Shown here one piece after another: positions 7,213-16,978 of a DNA stretch of 64,000 nt. Made by a program: the position numbers and the translations under genes. Numbering within the stretch: the first letter of the stretch is position 1; the number at the start of each line of letters is the position of its first letter. The stretch spans positions 2,604,001-2,668,000 of the forward strand of contig OZ260100.1 in NCBI GenBank assembly GCA_965284565.1. The letters run 5' to 3'. This DNA is from BRH-c54 sp965284565 (GTDB taxonomy: Bacteria > Bacteroidota > Bacteroidia > Flavobacteriales_E > Vicingaceae). A model generated the notes under the pieces. That model searched no databases and was not told the origin of the DNA. It saw only the letters and a program-made list of their open reading frames with translations.

Positions 7213-7989
7213 ATGAAACAACTACTTTACATATTTCTATTTCTATTTTCATTTTCTGCTTATGCAGCAAAAGAGGAGAAATGCTTGTTAGACCGACCTG
7301 CAAAACAAGACTTGGTGCAAGATTATGCTAATATTATTGATGCAGAATCTGAAGCACATTTACGTAAAACCTTAATTGCTTTTAATGATACAACTTCTAC
7401 CCAAGTCTTGGTGGTAACTGTTACTGATTTATGTGGTTACGATAAAGCAAAGTTTACTTATACTTTAGGGGAAAAGTGGAAAGTAGGACAAAAAGGAAAG
7501 AACAATGGTATAGTAATAATGATAAAACCCAAGGAAATTGATGGAAGAGGAGAAACATTTATAGCTCCAGGCTATGGTTTAGAAGGTGTTTTACCTGATG
7601 CTATTGCTAAAAGAATAGTAGAAAATGAAATGATTCCTTATTTTAAGGAAAAACAATACAGTTGGGGAATAATTGCAGGAGTAAATACGGTAATGTCGAT
7701 TACTTCAGGAGAATTTTCAGCAGATGAATATGCTAAGAAAAACTCAGCAGGGTGGGCTCCATTTGTTTTTGTATTATTGTTTATTATTTTCTTTGTGATA
7801 TTAAAATCTAGAGGAGCATCAAAATATGCAGCCTCTAACAATTTAGGCTTCTGGGCTGCTTTAATGATGATGAATGCTTCTAATAAAAGTCATGGAGGTT
7901 CTTTCGGCAACTTTAGTTCCGGTGGTGGCTCATTTGGCGGATTTGGAGGAGGTTCCTTCGGTGGTGGAGGAGCAGGCGGAAGTTGGTAA
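7213..7989 (+). CDS. TPM-domain membrane protein with glycine-rich tail (YgcG-like), 258 aa
   Basis: The order is signal peptide (residues 1-19, ending SAYA), TPM domain (~35-155; DYANIIDAESEAHLRKTL, VVTVTDLCGY, GKNNGIVIMIKPKE, APGYGLEGVLPDAIAKRIV), a membrane helix (~177-198, PFVFVLLFIIFFVIL) and a C-terminal tail of GGGSFGG-type repeats ending in AGGSW. The tail and order are typical of the YgcG group of TPM proteins. The domain should face the periplasm. It is the third gene of the lemA operon and is followed by a terminator hairpin. The molecular role is unknown. Confidence 0.9.
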   Translation: MKQLLYIFLFLFSFSAYAAKEEKCLLDRPAKQDLVQDYANIIDAESEAHLRKTLIAFNDTTSTQVLVVTVTDLCGYDKAKFTYTLGEKWKVGQKGKNNGIVIMIKPKEIDGRGETFIAPGYGLEGVLPDAIAKRIVENEMIPYFKEKQYSWGIIAGVNTVMSITSGEFSADEYAKKNSAGWAPFVFVLLFIIFFVILKSRGASKYAASNNLGFWAALMMMNASNKSHGGSFGNFSSGGGSFGGFGGGSFGGGGAGGSW

Positions 7990-8003
7990 AACAATATTAA
8001 ATT

Positions 8004-8040
8004 AAACCTTATATGCTTTAAAAGTTTATAAGGTTTTTTT
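8004..8040 (+). terminator. Rho-independent terminator of the lemA operon
   Basis: AAACCTTATA (8004-8013) pairs with TATAAGGTTT (8027-8036), followed by a run of T. It lies 15 bases after the stop of the TPM membrane protein. Confidence 0.8.
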
Positions 8041-8063
8041 ATTGATGTATTTTTAAAAAAAAT

Positions 8064-8735
8064 ATGAGATTAGTTATTTTAATATTATTAGCATTAACTA
8101 TATCAAGCTGTATATCTTCAAAAAAGATTGATGATATTGTTAAAAGATATTATAATGAAAAGCCAATTGTAAAACCAGAAAAAGTTGTACAATGGTACTC
8201 CATTAATCCTGAAGTTAATAATATAGACACTTTTTCAACCTCTGAAAGAACTAAATCAAAATTTATTCCGGCAATTCTATATTGGCAATGGCATACAGTT
8301 GTTGAGTCTGATATCAATAAAAATATTACATTAAGCAGATTTAATAATTATTTAGCATCTAATTCAAGCACATTAGAATTACCCAGTTTACTAAATGGGA
8401 ACACTATTGAGTTTTCTTTTGATTCTTTACCAAGTGGGTTTACTTATCTTGAAAAAGGCTACACCATAATATTTATTGTTGGATATTCTATTTCTGACTT
8501 AAATGTAATATGTCCATTAAATACATCTTATATTTTAAATTATAAGGTTTTTAATAAAAATGGAGAACAAGTATCTTCTGGTAAAATAAGATCGGAAAAT
8601 AAAGAAGCTCCATTGAGAAATGACTGGAAAACATCTAAAAATTTTACTTGGTTATATCTTGACGAGTATAACAAACATCAAGATATAGCTTTTGAAGAGC
8701 TTATTAAGTTAGTAGAGCAAGAGTTGAGAAATTAA
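8064..8735 (+). CDS. Hypothetical lipoprotein, 223 aa
   Basis: An N-terminal signal peptide ends in a lipobox (TISSC, Cys16), so the protein is probably lipid-anchored. The mature part is polar and mixed alpha/beta without any motif I recognise. A WHTVVESDINKN segment and a C-terminal helix (FEELIKLVEQEL) are the clearest features. It starts 24 bases after the lemA-operon terminator and is convergent with the GDSL hydrolase gene. It may be an assembly or secretion accessory lipoprotein, but there is no evidence for a specific role. Confidence 0.7.
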   Translation: MRLVILILLALTISSCISSKKIDDIVKRYYNEKPIVKPEKVVQWYSINPEVNNIDTFSTSERTKSKFIPAILYWQWHTVVESDINKNITLSRFNNYLASNSSTLELPSLLNGNTIEFSFDSLPSGFTYLEKGYTIIFIVGYSISDLNVICPLNTSYILNYKVFNKNGEQVSSGKIRSENKEAPLRNDWKTSKNFTWLYLDEYNKHQDIAFEELIKLVEQELRN

Positions 8736-8773
8736 AAATTAGTAGTAAGTAACATTTAAACCTATGATATGAT

Positions 8774-10102
8774 TTAAGGAAAAGTAATTCCTCGATAGTT
8801 ACTTACAGCAACAGGTTTTAGATTAGCTCCATAAGAAGCATTAATCACTTCCATATATTCATTTGCTATCATGGCATAACCTCTTGAATTTGGATGTACG
8901 CCATCAACAGAGTAGAAACCTCCTTTAATAAATTCTGTGGTAAAGTTAATTCCGTCAAAACTGAATTCGTTTCCGCTATTAACCGTTTTCATAAATTGAT
9001 ACATATCTAATACCGCATAAGCTCTTGCTTGTGCAGAAGCTCTAATTTCAGCATTAATAGCATTAATATAGTTCTTTACAATAATCACTTCATCTTTATC
9101 TAATACTTGCTGATGAGGTAATGGGTCTTGCATGGTTAGTCCTTTTCCTTCTTTAATTAGAGAGGAAGAAGAAAGCAATAATAAGTCTTCTTTTACTGCT
9201 TTTCTTATAATGTTAGTATCAGCTCCTTCTTTAATCCAAATATCCTTACCTAATACTTCTAAAGTAACGGTATTAAAAAATGGTGCTTCAGTAATATCAT
9301 GAACCGTAGCACAAACACCACCATTAGCTGTTAATTTTAAAGTATCTAATAAAGCATCATATTTTGTTCTAAAACTAGCAACTGGAGTAAGAATAGAAGA
9401 ACCACTAACATCATCGCCACCAGCGTTTGCCCATCCCATAACATCATGAATGCCTAACCAACAAGTAAAAAAGGTAGTTTTACTGCTTTTCACATGTTCA
9501 ATATAATCAACAGGATTGCCAATGCTTCCAAAATTTAAAAACCTACCGTAAGGACTAATAGGTTCTCCGGCAACGCAATTCCAAGCTAACTGACCAGAAG
9601 GTGTGCTTCCACCAAATAAAATATAATTGGTAATAGCATCGGTAGTGTTGAAAGAAATAACGTTTCTAACATTTAAACCACCTATAGCTAAATTATTATA
9701 AGTAGTAGTTTGGTTTGTCCAAGTAAGAAAAGATGGATCGTAAGGAATAGCTAACGGATGATTGTCATTTTCTTGACAATCGTAAGCTTTTATCACTTCA
9801 ATTTTTTCATTAAGAAATGCTAAGTGCATATATCCTGAACCTGCTCCGGTAACCAATGGTTGTTTAAATGAAACACCCATTTGTGCAGCAATAATAGCTG
9901 GGTAAGAGTTCTCTTGTTGTTGAAATTCGTTATGCAAACCACCATCTTGAAAACCTTGAGTAAATGAACTTCCTATAGATATGTAGTTAGAAAAATCAGC
10001 ACTTCCAGAATCTGGAGCTTCATAAGGGTCAAATTCGGTTTTGGTGCAAGAAGCAACAACTAAAATTGTAGCTGAGAGATATGTTAGTTTAGAAAGTTTC
10101 AT
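8774..10102 (-). CDS. SGNH/GDSL-type hydrolase lipoprotein, 442 aa
   Basis: A lipoprotein signal peptide ends at Cys19 (VASC). Block I of the SGNH fold reads ISIGSSFTQGF, so the usual GDS/GNS is GSS; the presumed nucleophile is Ser46. Block V is present near the C-terminus as DGVHPNSRGYAMIANEYM, with the catalytic Asp and His. Family members hydrolyse esters of lipids or sugars; the substrate here is unknown. The start codon overlaps the stop of the FadL-type porin gene by one base (TAATG), so the two are translationally coupled and presumably act together on hydrophobic substrates at the outer membrane. Confidence 0.85.
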   Translation of the reverse strand: MKLSKLTYLSATILVVASCTKTEFDPYEAPDSGSADFSNYISIGSSFTQGFQDGGLHNEFQQQENSYPAIIAAQMGVSFKQPLVTGAGSGYMHLAFLNEKIEVIKAYDCQENDNHPLAIPYDPSFLTWTNQTTTYNNLAIGGLNVRNVISFNTTDAITNYILFGGSTPSGQLAWNCVAGEPISPYGRFLNFGSIGNPVDYIEHVKSSKTTFFTCWLGIHDVMGWANAGGDDVSGSSILTPVASFRTKYDALLDTLKLTANGGVCATVHDITEAPFFNTVTLEVLGKDIWIKEGADTNIIRKAVKEDLLLLSSSSLIKEGKGLTMQDPLPHQQVLDKDEVIIVKNYINAINAEIRASAQARAYAVLDMYQFMKTVNSGNEFSFDGINFTTEFIKGGFYSVDGVHPNSRGYAMIANEYMEVINASYGANLKPVAVSNYRGITFP

Positions 10103-11385
10103 TATTCAATAGTTGATGAAGAGGACTTAGATTTTCCAGATAATTTAATATTTAATGCCAATCCGTAAACATTCACTTTTCTTCTGTAAGTACCATCAAA
10201 ATTAGCAGCTAACAATAAGTCTCTTCGTTCAGCACTTTGTCTGATGAAAGAAAAGTCAACAGAAAATTTTTCATTTATTTTATATCCAAAACCTCCCGTG
10301 TATGCTGTTTGGGTTATGTCTGGCAATTCAGGACTAACAAAACCTTCTTTAATAGGGGAGTTGTCGATATATATACCGCCTCTTAGGCTAAATTTTTCTT
10401 TATATGTAATATCTAATCCAAAACGATGAGTAACTACATTTTGCCAATCTTTTACAGATTTTGATTCAGGAGTTTCTTTGTTATCAAATTTAAAAGTTAA
10501 GGTATCGTAAGAAGACCAGCCTGTCCAATTGAAATCATAAATTACAGTAAACAATAAGTTTTCGTTGTATTGATGCTGAACACTTAAACCTGCAGTAAAA
10601 ACCTGAGGAAGAGTAAGCTTAGAGGTGAAACCTGTTTTAGCAGGAAATTGTTCTTGAAGAGCAACTGGAATATCAGTAAATTCAGCCTCACCATTAGATA
10701 AATCGATAGGCATAGCCGAACGATAGCTTATTCCTAAATTAAAATCAGTTTTTTTACTACCATTTTCTAAAGTTAAAAAGTTTGAGAAAATACCAATATT
10801 GTAGCCAACACCATCACCACTACCTGTTAAACTTGCTTTACCTTCAGAAGTTGTTGAAGAACTTACAGGTATCGCTTTTTCTGTAGAGAAGCTTCCTGTT
10901 GCATAAACAAAACCAGCACCAATACTTATTTTATCATGTAACTTATAAGAAACCGTTGGTTGAAACATAAATGTTCTAAGACTAATGTTTTGGATAATAT
11001 ATCTACCTTGCCAATCATCTTCATAAGAAGAACTCGAACCAAATTGATTATTCACCAAAAACCCAACATTAAATTTTTCATTCAGTTGAGATGAGTAGTA
11101 AAAATGAATAGGAGTAGCTCTAGGTGAAGTCTGATTGGTGTTTGCCACCTGAGGCGTTTGTACAGAAACATGAGGATCTACCAAATTAGCTCCAAATGTA
11201 AATTGATGTCCTGTTAGCGAACTCATAGCTCCTGGATTATAAAATACAGCACTTGCATCATTTGACAAACCTGTAAAAGCACCACCCATCGCAGCAGCTT
11301 TTAATCCTTGTAAGTTTAGCTGAAAACCTCCTGCAGAAACAATAGCTGGAGTAATTAACAATAAGTTTAATAGTATTTTTTTCAT
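10102..11385 (-). CDS. OmpP1/FadL-family outer-membrane transporter
   Basis: The 427-residue protein has a signal peptide (MKKILLNLLLITPAIVSAGG) followed directly by the FadL hatch signature FQLNLQGLKAAAMGGAFTG and NDASAVFYNPGAMSSLTG. The rest is beta-barrel sequence with alternating aromatic strands, e.g. KINEKFSVDFSFIRQSAE. FadL-type proteins import hydrophobic molecules such as long-chain fatty acids across the outer membrane. It is coupled to a GDSL hydrolase gene and lies downstream of a T9SS cargo gene on the same strand. It lacks the typical C-terminal Phe and ends in a serine-rich tail (KSSSSTIE). The family call is firm; the substrate is inferred. Confidence 0.92.
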   Translation of the reverse strand: MKKILLNLLLITPAIVSAGGFQLNLQGLKAAAMGGAFTGLSNDASAVFYNPGAMSSLTGHQFTFGANLVDPHVSVQTPQVANTNQTSPRATPIHFYYSSQLNEKFNVGFLVNNQFGSSSSYEDDWQGRYIIQNISLRTFMFQPTVSYKLHDKISIGAGFVYATGSFSTEKAIPVSSSTTSEGKASLTGSGDGVGYNIGIFSNFLTLENGSKKTDFNLGISYRSAMPIDLSNGEAEFTDIPVALQEQFPAKTGFTSKLTLPQVFTAGLSVQHQYNENLLFTVIYDFNWTGWSSYDTLTFKFDNKETPESKSVKDWQNVVTHRFGLDITYKEKFSLRGGIYIDNSPIKEGFVSPELPDITQTAYTGGFGYKINEKFSVDFSFIRQSAERRDLLLAANFDGTYRRKVNVYGLALNIKLSGKSKSSSSTIE

Positions 11386-11446
11386 TTCGTTATTCTCAAT
11401 CTTATTAACAATGTTGTGAGTAATTTTTTCTCACAGTCATTTTATC

Positions 11447-12226
11447 TTATTTATTTACAATAAATCTTTTTGTAATTTTTTCAGCTTGATAGGTAAGTTG
11501 GTAGAAATAAACACCGTTCTCAAAATCACTTGCATTAAGTGTATAAGTGTTTTTACCTGAACTAGCACTAACTTTTTCTGTTTTAATTATTTTTCCTAAT
11601 AGATTAAAAACAGTAAACTCAACAACTTCAGCAGTTGGAGTATTAAATTCTATGGTTGAAGTATTACTAAATGGGTTTGGATAGTTTTGAGTAATAGCAA
11701 ATTTATTTTCAGCCAATTCATTAACATTAACTGTAGATCCTGAAGTATCAACAATATCAATAAAATAATAATTTACATCAAAAGGTTGAGTTTGTGTAAG
11801 ACCAAAGACAGTAGCGTAGGTAGTTCCGTTAACACTAATTGGGTAGTTTCCGGTATCTGCTACTACAGGATTACCTGTTATTAACATACAACTAGAAGTT
11901 CCTCCTAAAAATTTAAAAGGCAATGCATTTTCGTTTTCAGAAACAATTGTAAATCCGGGAGGTAGACCTGTAACAGATGTAACAATAACACTATCAATTG
12001 GAACAGTAGTACAAGGAGGAAAAGCAATAACAATACAAGTATCCGCAGGAGTTACGGCTGTTATCACTTCGCTATAAGGCTGTCCTACATAAGAAGTAGG
12101 TAGGTTAGTAGCACTATCTGGATAAACTCCTGGAGTGGTATATTGACCATCTGGAGCACAATTTTGAGCAACGATAGTTGACGAAATAGCAATAATTGCT
12201 AAGAAAGAAAGTAATGTTTTTTTCAT
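11447..12226 (-). CDS. T9SS type A sorting-domain secreted protein, 259 aa
   Basis: Signal peptide residues 1-20 (ending TIVAQ), a ~150-residue mature region with six cysteines (including CAPDG, TCIVIAFPPC and SSCMLITG), and a C-terminal type A sorting domain from about residue 178. Sorting-domain hallmarks are QNYPNPFSNTSTIEF, FNLLGKIIKTEK and GVYFYQLTYQ, and the end is KRFIVNK. It should cross the outer membrane by the type IX system. The mature domain is not recognised. A weak hairpin (TGTGAG/CTCACA, 11415-11435) separates it from the porin gene downstream. Confidence 0.9.
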   Translation of the reverse strand: MKKTLLSFLAIIAISSTIVAQNCAPDGQYTTPGVYPDSATNLPTSYVGQPYSEVITAVTPADTCIVIAFPPCTTVPIDSVIVTSVTGLPPGFTIVSENENALPFKFLGGTSSCMLITGNPVVADTGNYPISVNGTTYATVFGLTQTQPFDVNYYFIDIVDTSGSTVNVNELAENKFAITQNYPNPFSNTSTIEFNTPTAEVVEFTVFNLLGKIIKTEKVSASSGKNTYTLNASDFENGVYFYQLTYQAEKITKRFIVNK

Positions 12227-12375
12227 AAAGTTAGTTTTTAGTTTAAATTTTAGTTTTCAAATGTATAAAAAAATATGATGAGATAAAATAAAACTTATAA
12301 ACGATTTTAAAGTATAGACCTCTCTCTAAAGTTTTTGTCTATAAGAAACTGTTTAATTGGTGTTAAAAAAATAGG

Positions 12376-12954
12376 TTAATGCTCGGCAGGTAAAGCTACA
12401 TTAAGATCTCTGTTTACTGTTTTAAAACCTAAAATTCCTTCTCGCACTTCAATTTCATAAAAATAATTTTGTTTCATAAAATCATCTTCATTAGGGTAGG
12501 TAAGCCCTTTAATTTTGTATTTTCCAGTAATCAGGTTTCTTTCAGCTTCAATACCAAGTGTTCCAATGGTACGTTGCTCTTCTACAAAATATTCTTCTAT
12601 AAAATAATAATGAGTAAACTTAGCGGTGTAAAAATAATAGTTTATTAGCAATAAACTCCCACAAATAAAAGGAGCTATTCCCATTAAATTAAAGATGAAG
12701 GCTTCGTACTTAGTGAAGTGAAACCATTTAGTATAGAGCCTTAATGGTAATAAAAAACCAATAACTGCTAAAAATGCAAATATTTTAGAGAAATCATAAA
12801 AACTAATTACAGTATAAGGATAATAAGCAACACACCACATACTTCCAATAAAAAAACCAGCAATAACAATTGTAATAACCGTCATGCTTTTATCTTTTTT
12901 AGGTTGATACTTTTTTACAACTTTTTCTGTTGATATGTCTGTGTTTTTCTTCAA
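12376..12954 (-). CDS. Hypothetical membrane protein, 192 aa
   Basis: A lysine-rich cytoplasmic N-terminus (residues 1-22) is followed by three hydrophobic segments (about 24-46, 56-73 and 86-107) and a soluble C-terminal domain of about 85 residues. The domain starts with an aromatic, acidic stretch (YYFIEEYFVEEQ). I do not recognise the family. It starts 21 bases after the MBL hydrolase gene on the same strand, so the two are probably co-transcribed. The last segment, EIEVREGILGFKTVNRDL, looks like beta strands. Confidence 0.75.
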   Translation of the reverse strand: MKKNTDISTEKVVKKYQPKKDKSMTVITIVIAGFFIGSMWCVAYYPYTVISFYDFSKIFAFLAVIGFLLPLRLYTKWFHFTKYEAFIFNLMGIAPFICGSLLLINYYFYTAKFTHYYFIEEYFVEEQRTIGTLGIEAERNLITGKYKIKGLTYPNEDDFMKQNYFYEIEVREGILGFKTVNRDLNVALPAEH

Positions 12955-12975
12955 TTTAATAACACTTGTTACTTA

Positions 12976-13626
12976 TTAACTAACATTCTCTCCAACAAAT
13001 GGATTATATTTCTTTTCGTTTCCAATAGTGGTTGATGGTCCATGCCCAGTATAAACCACATAATCATCTGGCAAGGTGAAAAGTTGTGTTTTAATGCTGT
13101 TTATTAAAGTGTTTAAATCACCACCAGGCAAATCTGTTCTGCCAATGCTATTATAAAAAAGCACATCACCATTAATCACTAATCTTTCTAAATGATTTAT
13201 AAAAACTATATGACCTGGAGCATGACCTGGAGTATATCTAACCTCTAGTTCGGTATTTCCAAAACGAATAATTTCGTCTGCTTCAATATATCTAGATGGT
13301 TCTGGAGAAGGATCAACTGTAAAACCATATAAGTGCCCATATTCTGTTGTAGCCATAAGTACAGGTAAGTCTTCCTTATGAATTTCTAATTCTAGATTAA
13401 ATTTTTTAGCTATAAAATTATTACCTAAAATATGGTCGATATGACAATGTGTATTGAGTAACCTAACAGGTTTTAGTTCGTTTTCGAGAATGAAATTTAC
13501 CAATTGATTTTGTTCTGCAGTAGAATAACATCCTGGGTCAATTATTACACATTCTTTAGTTTCATCATAAAGCACATAGGTATTTTCTTGAAAACCGTTA
13601 AACACAAAAGATTGTAAGTTAAGCAT
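12976..13626 (-). CDS. MBL-fold metallo-hydrolase (glyoxalase II-like), 216 aa
   Basis: The metal-binding signature THCHIDH (His60, His62, Asp64, His65) is intact, followed by TPGHAPGH and GDVLFYNSIGRTDLPGG and the last His in YVVYTGHGPSTTIG. The arrangement and length match the short glyoxalase II-like/YcbL group, cytosolic zinc hydrolases acting on thioesters. Bacteroidota usually carry this as a stand-alone enzyme annotated only as MBL-fold hydrolase. The next gene follows after 21 bases on the same strand. It is divergent from the large TolB-like protein gene, 76 bases away. Confidence 0.9.
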   Translation of the reverse strand: MLNLQSFVFNGFQENTYVLYDETKECVIIDPGCYSTAEQNQLVNFILENELKPVRLLNTHCHIDHILGNNFIAKKFNLELEIHKEDLPVLMATTEYGHLYGFTVDPSPEPSRYIEADEIIRFGNTELEVRYTPGHAPGHIVFINHLERLVINGDVLFYNSIGRTDLPGGDLNTLINSIKTQLFTLPDDYVVYTGHGPSTTIGNEKKYNPFVGENVS

Positions 13627-13702
13627 AATTGTTAATTTTGATTTTTTGGAAATGTAAAAGTATCATATTCATTACAAAAAGTCTTATTTTTACGCTAAAC
13701 AT

Positions 13703-16700
13703 TTGAACAGGCTTATCAAAAATAACATCAAAAATATTTTACTGTTGAGTACTATCTTTTTACTAGCTACAACTCAGTTGGATGCTCAGTTTTATAATGG
13801 TACTAAGGTTGGTTTTGGAAAAAACCGTGTTCAGTATGATTATTTTGAGTGGAAGTTTTATCGCTACCAACAATACGAAACTTACTTTTATACAGGAGGT
13901 AAGGAGTTGGCAGAATATACTGCCAAAGTTGCTCGAAAATATATTCCAGAGCAAGAAGAGCTTTTTGAGTTTAACTTAGTAGATAAAATTCAGTTTATCA
14001 TTTATAACAAACAATCGCATTTTAAGCAAAGCAATGTAGGACTTTCTTTAGAAAATGGTGAGTTAGGAGGTATTACCACAATTATGGGAGAGAAAGTTTT
14101 TCTTTATTTTGATGGTAGTCATGAAAATTTTGATTTTCAGATAAAAGAAGGAATAGCTCGAGTGCTAATCAATCAACAAGTTTATGGTAGTAACTGGCGA
14201 CAAGTAATAAAAAACTCTACCTTATTAACTTTACCCGATTGGTACCAGTTAGGTTTAACATCTTACATTTCTAAAGGTTGGAGTTCTGAAATCGAAAATA
14301 GTGTTAGAGATGGTGTAATGTCTGGTAAATATAAAAAGTTTAATCGATTATCTGATCAGGATGCTATCATTGCTGGACACTCACTTTGGGCATACATTGT
14401 AGAAACTTACGGAGAAGCTGTAATTCCAAATATTTTATATATGACAAGGGTGACACAAAGTGTTGACAAAGGTTTTTTATATGTATTAGGCGTTTCTACC
14501 AAAAGCCTTACAAAAGAATGGATGGAGTTTTACAAATCTGAATTTAAAAATTTAAATAAAACGCCTAAAGAATTTTATGAGAAAAATGAGTTGTTTAAAA
14601 TTAAAAAGAGAAGAGATTATTCTCAATTTAAAGTTAGTAATGATGGAAACAACTTTGCTTATGTAACCAATAAGTTAGGGCAGTACAAGATTTATATTTA
14701 TTATAAGGATAATGATAAAAAGTATAAAATTTTCAAGAAAGAGTTCAAATTAGACAGAGTAAATGATTATTCTTACCCTGTTTTGGCTTGGCACCCAGCA
14801 AGTGAAATATTATCTTTTGTAACTGAAGAAAAAGGCTTTTTAAAAATGTATTATTTCGACATTAATTCTGGTGGACTAGAAGTGAAAGCCTTATTTAACT
14901 TAGAGAAAGTAACCGCAATGGATTATCATGATAATGGCAGAGAAATGGTTTTTTCGGGAGTTGCTAAAGGTCAGTCAGATTTATATTTATATACAATAGG
15001 TTCTAATTCTCAGAAAAAAATTACCAACGATTTATTTGATGATTTGGAACCTCAATTTATAGAAAATTCAACAAAAATTATTTTCACATCTAATAGGTTA
15101 ACCGATTCATTAGGTTATCAGCCAGCTAATTTAGAGTTGTTTTATAATAAGAGAGATGTTTGGATTTTAGATTACCTTTCGGAAGACAAAACCCTTTCAA
15201 GAGTTACAGAATCTACTAAATTCTCAGAAAGTTTACCTTTTGGATATGATTCAGCAGTATATTACTTAGGAGAAGAAAATAGAGTGAACACTCAATTTAG
15301 TGCAGTAAAAGATAGTTTTATTACACATATTGATACTACTATTCATTATCATCATTTTTATGATGCAAAGCCTGCAAAAACTATTTTTAGTAGAGGAATA
15401 AAAGAACACTTTATAAACTCTAGAGGTATTTCTACTACTGTGTTAGTTGATGATTTTAAATACCATTTATTATCAAACGACATCAATGAACCTATTATTG
15501 ATAGTGTTAGTCAACAGTTACAAAATGACTCATTAAAAAATGAACAAGTACCTAGCAACTTACCTAATTTGGATAATTCTATTTTATTAAAACCAGTAGA
15601 ATACTCTAGTGACACTATTAATCCTGAGCAAGAAGCAGTAGATATTAAAAATTATATTTTCGAGAGTGAAAAAACTACACCAATTCAAAAAAACACCATT
15701 GTAATTGGCGAACGAAAATCTGAAATAGATTCCTTGCCAGAAGAGTTTAAAATGCCTAATCAACGAAATTATAACTTGTCATTTTTTAATGATAACTCCG
15801 CTTTAAGGTTAAGTAATAGTTTTGTTAATGGCGAGTATCAGCTTTTTACAGGAGGTGCTTTTAATGGCCCGGGAATAGGAGGATTGATAAAACTAGGAAC
15901 AGTAGATTTGTTTGAAGACCATAAGATTTATGGTGGCGTAAGAATTTCATCAGGAACAAGAGAGTATTTTATGACTTATCAGAATTTAGTAAGAAGATGG
16001 GATAAAGAATACACTTTTGCCAGAACCACATTTAGTGCTACTAATGGATTAAATGTTTTTGGAGTAGCTACCAACACACTTCATTATTCATTAAAATATC
16101 CTTTTAGCGAAGTAGCAAGTGTTAGAGGTACTGCAAGCATTAGAAATGATAATATTGTTGTGAAATCTACTGATCAATTTGCTCTTGAAGCTAGGAATCT
16201 GAATGAATTTAGAGGTGTTTTAAAAATGGCTTATGTTTTTGATAATTCAAGACATAAAATGCCTAATATCTATTTTGGAACTAAGTTTAAGTTGTTTGGA
16301 GAGTACTATCAGGAAGTGTTTGAAAACAATACTACGGGGGATGGAACAATTGGAAATACGCAGGTACTAGGATTAGATTTAAGACATTCACTACAGTTGA
16401 GTAGAGAAATTGTTTGGGTAAATAGATTAGCTTCTAGTGCTTCTTTCGGAAATGAAAAATTAATTTATTACCTGGGAAGTGTAGATGAGTGGTTGCCTTT
16501 AGGTGGGCAAAATAGGTTTATTAATCAAGAAGATATAGATTTTACTAAAAACTATCGATATCAAGCATTGGCAGCTAACTTAAGAGGTTTTCCTCAAAAT
16601 ATTCGTAGAGGGTCAAATTTTGCGGTAATTAACAGTGAACTGAGAGTTCCTATATTTAAATATTTCATTAGAAGACCAATACGATCTAAATTTGTAGAAA

Positions 16701-16975
16701 ATTTTCAGCTAATAGGTTTTGCTGATGCAGGAAGTGCTTGGGATGGTGTAAACCCTTGGGATAAGGAAAATAGAATTAATAAAGAGGTAATTGTTGATGG
16801 ACCAATAAAAGTTACTGTCTTTAAAAATATAGACCCAATAGTAGCAGGTTATGGTTTTGGAATGAGAACAACTTTGTTAGGTTATTTTGTAAGAGCAGAT
16901 TGGGCTTGGGGAGTAGAAAATGGAGTCTCTAACAAAAAACCTATTTTTTATCTTTCACTCAGTTTAGATATTTAA
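13703..16975 (+). CDS. Large TolB-like propeller/outer-membrane barrel protein, 1090 aa
   Basis: Domains in order: signal peptide (~1-29, ending LDAQF); a gluzincin-like N-terminal domain (~35-290) with FYTGGKELAEYTAKVARKY and TLPDWYQLGLTSYIS but no HExxH; a PD40/WD40-like propeller (~295-470; e.g. RDYSQFKVSNDGNNFAYVTN); a low-complexity linker; and a C-terminal surface-antigen-like beta barrel (~690-1090) ending IFYLSLSLDI. This architecture is a conserved, poorly described Bacteroidota envelope family often labelled TolB-like. The start is TTG: it gives a complete signal peptide and no in-frame ATG would. The M20 gene follows after 3 bases. Confidence 0.8.
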   Translation: MNRLIKNNIKNILLLSTIFLLATTQLDAQFYNGTKVGFGKNRVQYDYFEWKFYRYQQYETYFYTGGKELAEYTAKVARKYIPEQEELFEFNLVDKIQFIIYNKQSHFKQSNVGLSLENGELGGITTIMGEKVFLYFDGSHENFDFQIKEGIARVLINQQVYGSNWRQVIKNSTLLTLPDWYQLGLTSYISKGWSSEIENSVRDGVMSGKYKKFNRLSDQDAIIAGHSLWAYIVETYGEAVIPNILYMTRVTQSVDKGFLYVLGVSTKSLTKEWMEFYKSEFKNLNKTPKEFYEKNELFKIKKRRDYSQFKVSNDGNNFAYVTNKLGQYKIYIYYKDNDKKYKIFKKEFKLDRVNDYSYPVLAWHPASEILSFVTEEKGFLKMYYFDINSGGLEVKALFNLEKVTAMDYHDNGREMVFSGVAKGQSDLYLYTIGSNSQKKITNDLFDDLEPQFIENSTKIIFTSNRLTDSLGYQPANLELFYNKRDVWILDYLSEDKTLSRVTESTKFSESLPFGYDSAVYYLGEENRVNTQFSAVKDSFITHIDTTIHYHHFYDAKPAKTIFSRGIKEHFINSRGISTTVLVDDFKYHLLSNDINEPIIDSVSQQLQNDSLKNEQVPSNLPNLDNSILLKPVEYSSDTINPEQEAVDIKNYIFESEKTTPIQKNTIVIGERKSEIDSLPEEFKMPNQRNYNLSFFNDNSALRLSNSFVNGEYQLFTGGAFNGPGIGGLIKLGTVDLFEDHKIYGGVRISSGTREYFMTYQNLVRRWDKEYTFARTTFSATNGLNVFGVATNTLHYSLKYPFSEVASVRGTASIRNDNIVVKSTDQFALEARNLNEFRGVLKMAYVFDNSRHKMPNIYFGTKFKLFGEYYQEVFENNTTGDGTIGNTQVLGLDLRHSLQLSREIVWVNRLASSASFGNEKLIYYLGSVDEWLPLGGQNRFINQEDIDFTKNYRYQALAANLRGFPQNIRRGSNFAVINSELRVPIFKYFIRRPIRSKFVENFQLIGFADAGSAWDGVNPWDKENRINKEVIVDGPIKVTVFKNIDPIVAGYGFGMRTTLLGYFVRADWAWGVENGVSNKKPIFYLSLSLDI

Positions 16976-16978
16976 AAA

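Noticed and set aside
12313..12343. TATAGAC/GTCTATA 7-bp inverted repeat between minus-strand genes
   Set aside because: Too short and without a T-run; AT-rich chance pairing is likely.
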